Source: Aquimarina sp. ERC-38 (GTDB lineage Bacteria; Bacteroidota; Bacteroidia; Flavobacteriales; Flavobacteriaceae). From it: DNA of 64,000 bases. Below are positions 57,944 to 64,000 of the stretch, in pieces. Below the pieces are notes generated by a model. The model made no database searches. It had not been told where the DNA came from and saw only the letters and a program-made list of their open reading frames with translations. The stretch covers positions 1,965,501 through 2,029,500 of the forward strand of contig NZ_CP098511.1 in the NCBI RefSeq assembly GCF_026222555.1, read 5' to 3'. How positions within the stretch are numbered: position 1 is the stretch's first letter; every line of letters starts with the position of its first letter. The translations under genes were made by a program, and so were the position numbers.

Positions 57944-59932
57944 ATGATTCACAAAAATACCGTTGATGCAGTATATGACGCCATTCGTATTGAAGAGGTG
58001 ATCGGTGATTTTGTAACGCTTAAAAAATCAGGTAGTAATTTTAAAGGTTTAAGCCCATTCAGTGACGAGCGTACCCCTTCTTTTATGGTATCCCCGGTAA
58101 AACAAATCTGGAAAGATTTCTCAAGTGGAAAAGGGGGAAACGCCATTGCTTTTATTATGGAACACGAGCATTATTCGTACCCCGAAGCGATAAAATACCT
58201 GGCTAAAAAATACAATATAGAAGTTGAAGAAACAGAGCAAACCAGTGAACAAAAAGAAAAAGCAAATGAAAAAGAAAGTTTATTCCTGGTTAATGAATAT
58301 GCAAATCAATTCTTTCAGCAGAAGTTAACGGGCAGTGAAGAAGGGAAGGCAATCGGATTAACCTATTATAAAGAAAGGGGCTTTACTGAAGATACTATTA
58401 AAAAATTTGAGTTAGGATATTCTCCCGATCTCTGGGATGCTTTTACCAATGCAGCTATTAAAAGTTCTTATAAATTAGAATTTCTGGAAAAAACGGGGCT
58501 TACTATTGTAAAAGAAGCCAAGGACGGAAGTCAAAAAACCTTTGATCGTTTTAAAGGACGTGTGATGTTTCCTATCAAATCTTTATCCGGAAGGGTACTT
58601 GGTTTTGGGGGTAGAATTTTAACCAATGATAAAAAGGCTGCTAAATACCTTAACTCCCCACAAAGTGAGGTATATGATAAAAGTAAAGTATTATACGGAA
58701 TTTATCATGCAAAACAAGCTATTGCAAAAGAGGATGAGTGTTACCTGGTAGAAGGCTATACGGATGTGATTCAGTTTCATCAAACCGGGGTAGTAAATAC
58801 GGTTTCTTCTTCAGGAACAGCCTTAACTCCGGATCAGATACGATTAATCAGTCGGTTAACCGCTAATATTACCGTTCTATTTGACGGCGATGCAGCCGGG
58901 ATAAGGGCATCTATACGGGGGATCGATTTAATCTTAGAACAGGGGATGAATGTGCGTATTTGTACCTTCCCCGCAGGAGAAGATCCGGATAGCTTTGCCC
59001 GTGAAAATACACTTCCGGAACTTAAAGAATATCTTAATCAAAACACTCAGGATTTTATACAATTCAAAGCTTCTTTACTACAAGAAGAATCAAAAAATGA
59101 CCCTTCTAGAAAAGCAGAAATGATCACCGATATGGTACGAAGTATTTCTAAAATACCGGATGCCATAAAAAAAGAACTATACGTACGTGAATGTGCAAGG
59201 ATTATGGAAATTTCTGAAGAAGTGCTATTTAATACCCTGGCTCAGACTTTAGCAGGAGCTGAAAGAGAACAACAAAAGAAAATAGCGGTTTCTAAAAAAC
59301 AAATGGAAGTCGTACCAGATACTTCTCAACCTGTAGAAAAAGTAAATCCGCAATACGAACTGGAAAAAAAGATCATAGAAATCCTGTTGTTATACGGTAA
59401 AAAAGAAGAAGAATTTGAGGACCTGGTCTTAAAAGAAAATGAGGATGGAGACCTGGTGCCGGAATTAGAAAAACATACCATGTGTGTTTTTGAAAAAATC
59501 TTTTTAGACCTTCAGGAAGATGAAATTGAATTTACTAATGAAACTTTTAAAGCAGCTTATAACATACTTATTGAAGAACTAAATCTTGTTGAAACTTTTA
59601 AAATAGAGAATTTTATTAATAAAATGACCCCTGAAATCGCATCTCAAATTACGGAGATTATTATGAACGAAGAAAAGTATGAACTTCACCGTTGGGATGA
59701 TAAAGAAATTCACGTAAAACAAAAAGACTGGACGGTTGCCCGTTATGTTTCTGATGTTATTCTAAACCTACGTAGGTTTTTAATTAATTTAAAAATAGAA
59801 GAACTATTAGAAAATTTTAAAAAAGACACTTCAATCTCAGAAGAACTAAATCTTGAAGAAATTAAACAGGACGTTATGGACTATACCCAACTTAAAAAAG
59901 TATTGTCTAATAAATTAAACCGAGTAGTATAA
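57944..59932 (+). CDS. dnaG: DNA primase without zinc ligands
   Basis: The 662-residue primase makes RNA primers at the replication fork. The N-terminal domain keeps its fold signature (LKKSGSNFKGLSPFSDERTP, then SFMVSPVKQIWKDFSSGKGG) but the four zinc ligands are replaced: Ser37, Ser40, Asp58 and Ser61. The TOPRIM core is intact: YLVEGYTDVIQFHQTGVVNT, VLFDGDAAGIRASIRGIDLI and GEDPDSF. The C-terminal 200 residues are the helicase-interaction domain. Zinc loss appears to be common in flavobacterial primases, so the enzyme is probably functional. Confidence 0.95.
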   Translation: MIHKNTVDAVYDAIRIEEVIGDFVTLKKSGSNFKGLSPFSDERTPSFMVSPVKQIWKDFSSGKGGNAIAFIMEHEHYSYPEAIKYLAKKYNIEVEETEQTSEQKEKANEKESLFLVNEYANQFFQQKLTGSEEGKAIGLTYYKERGFTEDTIKKFELGYSPDLWDAFTNAAIKSSYKLEFLEKTGLTIVKEAKDGSQKTFDRFKGRVMFPIKSLSGRVLGFGGRILTNDKKAAKYLNSPQSEVYDKSKVLYGIYHAKQAIAKEDECYLVEGYTDVIQFHQTGVVNTVSSSGTALTPDQIRLISRLTANITVLFDGDAAGIRASIRGIDLILEQGMNVRICTFPAGEDPDSFARENTLPELKEYLNQNTQDFIQFKASLLQEESKNDPSRKAEMITDMVRSISKIPDAIKKELYVRECARIMEISEEVLFNTLAQTLAGAEREQQKKIAVSKKQMEVVPDTSQPVEKVNPQYELEKKIIEILLLYGKKEEEFEDLVLKENEDGDLVPELEKHTMCVFEKIFLDLQEDEIEFTNETFKAAYNILIEELNLVETFKIENFINKMTPEIASQITEIIMNEEKYELHRWDDKEIHVKQKDWTVARYVSDVILNLRRFLINLKIEELLENFKKDTSISEELNLEEIKQDVMDYTQLKKVLSNKLNRVV

Positions 59933-59956
59933 ATTACCTAATTATAATTAAAAAGT

Positions 59957-60589
59957 TCAGTTGATATGTAGCAGACGGGATTGATGTATCAAATCCGCCA
60001 GATTATCAACTTTTAATTTTTTAAGTAAACGCGTTTTATAGGTACTTACGGTTTTTTCATTAATAGAAAGCGTACTGGCGATGTCTTTATTACGCTTACC
60101 CGATGATAAGAGGTTAAGTACTTCAATTTCCCTAGAAGAAAGCTTTTTATACTTTACCACCATATTGTTCTTTTCCGTATTGCCATTAGCTAACTGTTGG
60201 GTAAGGTTATCATTCAAATAGATACCTCCGCGTGCCACTTTTTCAATCGCCTTTTTTAAAGTCTTGGTAGATACGGTTTTTGATAAATACGCAGAGGCTC
60301 CTGCCTTAATAGCACTTAATGCATACATTTCTTCGGGATGAGAACTAAAGATAATCACTTTAATTCCGGTAAATTCTTTCTTAATGGTACGTAAAGCAGT
60401 AATTCCGTTGATTTGAGGAAGATCTAATTCCATAATCAATAAATCCGGAGTTTCCCCTTTTAGCACATCGTACATTTCATTACCATTACTAACTTTTCCT
60501 ACAATGTTAAAATTGTCAATATTTTTAAGTAGTGATACGATTCCTTTGCGTGTAATAGGATGATGGTCAGCAATTAATACATTTGTCAT
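59957..60589 (-). CDS. LuxR/NarL-type response regulator with Glu at the phosphosite
   Basis: The 210-residue protein has a receiver domain (about residues 1-120) and a LuxR helix-turn-helix (about 145-205, KLSSREIEVLNLLSSGKRNK and LSINEKTVSTYKTRLLKKL). In the receiver, the position of the phosphorylated Asp is Glu54 (LLIMELDLPQING). The acidic pocket is only partly kept (Asp8 in IADHHPIT), while Ser in IIFSSH and Lys in LSKTV are present. Glu may mimic phosphorylation. No histidine kinase is adjacent. It converges on dnaG. Confidence 0.88.
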   Translation of the reverse strand: MTNVLIADHHPITRKGIVSLLKNIDNFNIVGKVSNGNEMYDVLKGETPDLLIMELDLPQINGITALRTIKKEFTGIKVIIFSSHPEEMYALSAIKAGASAYLSKTVSTKTLKKAIEKVARGGIYLNDNLTQQLANGNTEKNNMVVKYKKLSSREIEVLNLLSSGKRNKDIASTLSINEKTVSTYKTRLLKKLKVDNLADLIHQSRLLHIN

Positions 60590-60735
60590 TACGTTTGTGT
60601 TTGTAAATGTTTAAGGCGTTTCAAAACTTAAACAATTATTAAAGATTTACTACTTTGTGTGAATAATATAACGTAAAATTACTAAGAAGTAGTATTATAA
60701 CCATCAAATTTATTCTTTCCTCGATTAAGTGTTTA

Positions 60736-61524
60736 CTATAATAGATGAACGGGTATTTTGCACACCGGAATGGGTAGCATTTTATGCTGATTTACCGTAT
60801 TTAGACGGGTGTAAATCTCAAAAACTTCTTTTTTCCTACCCGAAAAATCATCAGAAGTTTTGCTTTGTTCACTCATTTTCATAGCCCATTCCAATTCGTC
60901 GTAAGAAGCACCCAGTTGATCTTCATCACTACGGTTATCCCCAAAAAGACCATCGGTAGGAGCAGCCTCCTGAATGCTTTGCGGTACTTCCAGTGCTTTG
61001 GCCAAGGCGTAAACTTCACTTTTTAATAAATCGGCAATAGGACTAACATCCACACCGCCATCACCGTATTTAGTATAAAAACCAACGCCAAAATCTTCTA
61101 CCTTATTTCCGGTTCCTGCTACCAGGTATCTATGTAATCCGGAAAAATAATAGAGCGTGGTCATACGTAAACGGGCTCTGGTATTAGCCAGGGCTAGATC
61201 AGATTGCGGATCTTCTTTTTCTTCCGGAACAGCCGTAATTAAAGCTTCATACACCGGGTTCAGGTTTACTTCGACATTGGTTACGTTTGCAAACCTTTTT
61301 TTAAGTTGGTTAATGTGTTCTCTGGCGCGCGATACCTGGTTGGCTGACTGATGAATTGGCATTTCCACACATAAAGTTCGCATTCCGGTTTTTGCACATA
61401 ATGTAGAGGTAAGCGCACTATCAATACCGCCACTTACTCCAACTACAAAACCGGTTTGCCCGGATTTAGTAGCATAATCTTTTAGCCAATTCACAATATG
61501 ATCAATAATTTTTTCTGTTTTCAT
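60736..61524 (-). CDS. nadE: NAD+ synthase
   Basis: The 262-residue enzyme amidates nicotinate adenine dinucleotide to NAD+. The PP-loop SGGIDSALTST is at about residues 30-40. ANTRARLRMTTLYYFSGLHR, AGTGNKVEDFGVGFYTKYGD and GGVDVSPIADLLKSEVYALA are typical. No glutaminase domain is attached, so it uses ammonia or an external glutaminase. It is divergent to the gldB operon, a neighbourhood repeated in gliding flavobacteria. Confidence 0.95.
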   Translation of the reverse strand: MKTEKIIDHIVNWLKDYATKSGQTGFVVGVSGGIDSALTSTLCAKTGMRTLCVEMPIHQSANQVSRAREHINQLKKRFANVTNVEVNLNPVYEALITAVPEEKEDPQSDLALANTRARLRMTTLYYFSGLHRYLVAGTGNKVEDFGVGFYTKYGDGGVDVSPIADLLKSEVYALAKALEVPQSIQEAAPTDGLFGDNRSDEDQLGASYDELEWAMKMSEQSKTSDDFSGRKKEVFEIYTRLNTVNQHKMLPIPVCKIPVHLL

Positions 61525-61599
61525 AGCAAAATAATTTTAAAATTAAAAAATATCAGTTCCGATCATACCTGGGATAGGATGCTGTAAATACCTTAATTT

Positions 61600-61607
61600 T
61601 ACCTTTG
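61600..61607 (+). promoter_or_regulatory. Promoter -7 box for the small ORF/gldB/gldC unit
   Basis: TACCTTTG is a full TAnnTTTG match. It ends 8 bases before the small ORF ATG (61616), and gldB starts at 61744. Confidence 0.5.
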
Positions 61608-61615
61608 GAACTGAT

Positions 61616-61747
61616 ATGAGTATTAAAGCGGATAAAATTAATAAAAAAAGAAAGCGTTACAGAGGTAAGTTATTAATTTATAATAACATTATCACAACCA
61701 TTTTTATAGTAGCATTGAACGTTTTATATGATTATAAATTTTTATGA
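61616..61747 (+). CDS. Small membrane peptide coupled to gldB
   Basis: ATG 61616 opens a 43-codon frame: a basic start (MSIKADKINKKRKRYRGK), then one hydrophobic segment (LIYNNIITTIFIVALNVLY). Its TGA overlaps the gldB ATG in ATGA, the standard overlap for translational coupling. A TAnnTTTG box lies just upstream. Together these make a real gene plausible, although I know no named homologue. It might insert in the inner membrane with the basic end in the cytoplasm. Chance ORF remains possible. Confidence 0.45.
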   Translation: MSIKADKINKKRKRYRGKLLIYNNIITTIFIVALNVLYDYKFL

Positions 61748-62718
61748 ATATCTATTATACATTGCTAATTATTGCCTTGCCTATGATGCTGGTAAGTTGC
61801 TCCGAAGATCAAAAAACCAAAGACGAAATAGCCGGTATCCCGGTCAATATTTCAATCGAACGTTTTGACCAGGAATTTATAAACCTGGATAACCAAAAGT
61901 TAGCTGATTTAAAAGTTACCTATCCCTTTCTCTTCCCGCCTCAATTTCCGGACAGTATCTGGTTAAAAAAGTCTGTAGATACGTTACAGGCAGAACTAAG
62001 TTCAGAGGTTTTAAAAAAATTTCCAAGCTTAGAAAAGTCAGAAGATGAAATTAAAAATCTGATGCAGCATATACAGTACTATTTTCCGGAAATAAAGGTG
62101 CCACGAGTAGTGACCATTACCTCAGATGTGGATTATCAACAAAAAATAATCCTGGCTGATAGCCTTCTATTAATTTCGCTAGATACATATCTAGGTACGG
62201 ACCATTATTTTTACCAGGGCATCCAGCAGTTTATCAAAAAGAATTTTAATGCAGACCAGCTTACCTCAGATATTGCCGCTCGGTATTTAAAAGAAATTAT
62301 TCCGTTACCATCTGATCGTACTTTCCTGGCAAATATGATTTATTATGGTAAAGAACTCTATGGCAAAAGCAAGTTATTACCACAAAGTAGCGAAGCACAA
62401 CTGATAGGATATACCGATGAAGAATGGCAGTGGGTCTTAGAAAACGAAGAACAGGTTTGGCGTTACTTTATAGATAGGGAATTATTGTATAAAACCGATA
62501 AGAATTTGAGTACCCGGTTTTTGTACCCTGCTCCATTTTCAAAATTTAATCTTCAACTGATTGATAACGAATCCCCGGATCGTGTAGGTAGGTTTATAGG
62601 TTGGCAAATCGTAAAATCATTTATGCGCAATAAGGACGTATCTTTGCGACAACTTATTAATGAAGATGCTGACCAGCTATTTAAAGCATCCCGATATAAA
62701 CCAAAAAAGAATGAGTAA
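61744..62718 (+). CDS. gldB: Gliding motility lipoprotein GldB
   Basis: The 324-residue lipoprotein has LPMMLVSCSED with Cys19 as lipidation site. The sequence matches GldB: IERFDQEFINLDNQKLADLK, YPFLFPPQFPDSIWLKKSV, SLDTYLGTDHYFYQGIQQFI and VGRFIGWQIVKSFMRN. The region around LGTDHYFY resembles zincin-like proteases of related families, with no HExxH. GldB is required for gliding motility in Flavobacterium johnsoniae. Its end overlaps gldC by 8 bases. Confidence 0.95.
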   Translation: MNIYYTLLIIALPMMLVSCSEDQKTKDEIAGIPVNISIERFDQEFINLDNQKLADLKVTYPFLFPPQFPDSIWLKKSVDTLQAELSSEVLKKFPSLEKSEDEIKNLMQHIQYYFPEIKVPRVVTITSDVDYQQKIILADSLLLISLDTYLGTDHYFYQGIQQFIKKNFNADQLTSDIAARYLKEIIPLPSDRTFLANMIYYGKELYGKSKLLPQSSEAQLIGYTDEEWQWVLENEEQVWRYFIDRELLYKTDKNLSTRFLYPAPFSKFNLQLIDNESPDRVGRFIGWQIVKSFMRNKDVSLRQLINEDADQLFKASRYKPKKNE

Positions 62719-63049
62719 AATACATACTTCAGAAATAAAAATTGATGTGTCGCTTGATGAAAATAAGGTGCCGGAAAAATTAAAGTGGACGGCAAAAGAC
62801 GGGGGAGTTATAAATGAGGAAACCAAAGCGATGCTTTTATCCGTATGGGATCCTAAAAAACAAGAAAGCCTACGTATTGATTTATGGACTAAAGATATGC
62901 CGGTAGATGAAATGCGTTTATTCTTTTATCAGACGTTGGTATCTATGAGTGATACGTTTTACCGTGCTACTCAAGACGAAAAAATGACGGCTACCATGAA
63001 AGATTTTTGCGACTACTTTGCAGAAAAATTAGATCTTATCAAGAAGTAA
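62711..63049 (+). CDS. gldC: Gliding motility protein GldC
   Basis: I start at ATG 62711 (MSKIHTSEIKIDVSLDENKV), giving 112 residues; a longer frame reaches back into gldB but its extra residues merely mirror gldB codons. The body WTAKDGGVINEETKAMLLSV and WDPKKQESLRIDLWTKDMPV is typical of GldC. It is a small cytoplasmic protein that increases gliding efficiency. The overlap ATGAGTAA with the gldB end indicates coupled translation. A strong terminator lies 150 bp downstream. Confidence 0.95.
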   Translation: MSKIHTSEIKIDVSLDENKVPEKLKWTAKDGGVINEETKAMLLSVWDPKKQESLRIDLWTKDMPVDEMRLFFYQTLVSMSDTFYRATQDEKMTATMKDFCDYFAEKLDLIKK

Positions 63050-63198
63050 TTGATAAATTTTATTATGAAAATTAATTTGGGGTTAGTGTTATAAAGCAAA
63101 AACTATAAGTTTTGTAATATCTCAGTTGAGTTTGAAATTAAACATAGTATCAATCATACTGAAGCAAATGCAAAAATATGCCCGAATATGACGGATAT

Positions 63199-63237
63199 AT
63201 AAAAAACGCCTGGAGAAGAATCAGGCGTTTTTTATGT
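63199..63237. terminator. Bidirectional terminator between gldC and yiaA-like gene
   Basis: ATAAAAAACGCCTG (63199-63212) pairs exactly with CAGGCGTTTTTTAT (63222-63235) around a 9-nt loop. T-runs exist on both strands, serving the converging genes. Confidence 0.92.
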
Positions 63238-63296
63238 TATAAATTTCGGTCAACAATTTAGATTTAAACTCAGTTAATTATTTACTTAATGTTATT

Positions 63297-63725
63297 TTAA
63301 ACTTTTATATCTCGTGTATTTTTCTGTACGGCTATGGCCGAAAAAAGACTCAAAATAAAAGACATTGCATAAAATCCTTTCTCACTCAATGTTAATTCGG
63401 CATTCCATAAAACTATAATTAGCAATAGGATAGAAGCCAAAGAACAAAACCAACTAATTCCTGAATAAATTTCAGTTACCGGAATACCTTCCATTCGGTC
63501 ACGTACACTTTTTTGTACTGAAACTACAGCAAAAAGTCCAAAGAGTAAGATAGTAAAATAATAACCTTTTTCATTTAACTCCATTACTGCGTTCCAGAGT
63601 CCAATACAGTAAGAAGTCATTCCTGTGACTAGAGCAATCCAAGAAACTGAAATAAATGCCTTAGTTGGTTTTAGTCCGATATTCTTTGTACTTGCTTCCT
63701 TTTCGTTAAAAATTTGATTTTCCAT
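63297..63725 (-). CDS. YiaA/YiaB-family inner membrane protein
   Basis: The 142-residue protein contains two similar halves, each with two membrane segments: FISVSWIALVTGMTSYCIGL with NAVMELNEKGYYFTILLFGL, and GISWFCSLASILLLIIVLWN with ELTLSEKGFYAMSFILSLFS. Each half ends in a VQKxxRD motif (VQKSVRD and VQKNTRD). This duplicated layout is the YiaAB domain. Function is unknown. It converges on gldC across a shared terminator. Confidence 0.88.
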   Translation of the reverse strand: MENQIFNEKEASTKNIGLKPTKAFISVSWIALVTGMTSYCIGLWNAVMELNEKGYYFTILLFGLFAVVSVQKSVRDRMEGIPVTEIYSGISWFCSLASILLLIIVLWNAELTLSEKGFYAMSFILSLFSAIAVQKNTRDIKV

Positions 63726-63895
63726 AATAATAAGTTTTAAAAATGATTTTCTGATTAATTATGGTACAAAAATGAGGGCTTTACCAATATTAAAAAATTC
63801 AGTTTTAAGTAAAAACTTACGATTAAAGTTTTGCTTTATTTTATTTATTATATTGAAAAATAATTAGTTAAATAATAAAAATCATACGATTAAAA

Positions 63896-64000
63896 ATGCT
63901 TGATAAGTTAATTTCTGTACTATCTAAAGAAGAAAAGAAAAAGTTTATTAAGTATCTAAAGAGTAGGAACAAAAGAAATGATAGCAAAAATATTAAGTTG
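63896..64000 (+). CDS. Start of an unidentified gene (cut by window end)
   Basis: ATG 63896 opens a frame of 35 codons to the window end, reading MLDKLISVLSKEEKKKFIKY and then LKSRNKRNDSKNIKL. The pattern of short helix, LxKEExKKFxKYL and Asn/Lys-rich segment resembles the N-terminus of large flavobacterial proteins of unknown function that begin with a helical region. Too little is visible for more. Confidence 0.5.
   Translation, partial: MLDKLISVLSKEEKKKFIKYLKSRNKRNDSKNIKL

Noticed and set aside
62660..62710. Longer N-terminus for GldC
   Set aside because: The extra 17 residues overlap gldB codons and lie before the conserved MSKIHTSEIKID start; the ATG at 62711 fits the family.
1..64000. 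tRNA or rRNA genes
   Set aside because: I looked for cloverleaf-like GC-rich stems ending in CCA and for conserved rRNA words and saw none; a tRNAscan run would be decisive.

Overview
The window looks like a chromosomal segment from a marine-type member of the Flavobacteriaceae (Bacteroidota). The DNA is AT-rich. Many genes are preceded by the Bacteroidota -7 box TAnnTTTG and have no Shine-Dalgarno sequence. The gene content fits: gldB-gldC (gliding/type IX secretion), tamB with the lipoprotein Omp85 tamL, a DnaG with no zinc ligands, an alpha-2-macroglobulin, and adk-obg next to purK-purE. I cannot name the genus from sequence alone.

Layout. 1-1043: a cell-surface glycan pair (glycosyltransferase, cut by the window edge, and a methyltransferase). 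1180-2853: two small divergent DNA-binding proteins and an intact IS5/IS1031-type insertion sequence with 3-bp target duplications. 3167-8505: a TetR-regulated ABC/HlyD/TolC export operon whose ATPase has altered core motifs. 8597-9130: a RelE/ParE-type toxin-antitoxin pair between two near-identical terminators. 9194-16388: gcvP, a UbiA-like membrane protein, an ECF sigma factor with a small zinc-finger partner, and an M3 peptidase. 16389-17457: a gene-free stretch with dispersed repeats and a candidate small RNA. 17458-22134: DASH cryptochrome, polyphosphate kinase, DJ-1/PfpI protein. 22269-30285: tamB and tamL, separated by 229-bp tandem repeats. 30432-33155: a five-gene run of redox-type enzymes ending in a ribosome hibernation factor. 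33346-40393: MscS channel, purE/purK, adk, obg and small genes. 40414-46485: a 2023-residue alpha-2-macroglobulin with a CSEQ thioester motif. 46666-53967: housekeeping genes (dtd, mazG-like, aroA, queA, rlmN, polyprenyl synthase). 54097-56558: ECF sigma, membrane anti-sigma-like protein and outer membrane protein. 56640-57863: candidate small RNA and an Xre/RES toxin-antitoxin pair. 57944-63725: dnaG, a response regulator with Glu at the phosphoacceptor site, nadE, gldB, gldC and a YiaA-like protein.

How the parts relate. Envelope biogenesis dominates: TamB/TamL in outer membrane assembly, alpha-2-macroglobulin in periplasmic defence, GldB/GldC in gliding, and a tripartite exporter. I see no prophage, CRISPR array, rRNA or tRNA. 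The least-explained signals are non-coding: a 160-177 bp imperfect palindrome present twice in opposite orientation, a second dispersed repeat interrupted by a GC-rich hairpin in one copy, two orphan promoter-to-terminator transcripts, and a small ORF coupled to gldB. Several proteins have lost canonical catalytic or ligand residues (ABC ATPase, DnaG, response regulator, metallo-hydrolase-like protein, UbiA-like protein). Some of these losses are probably fixed in the lineage rather than new here.
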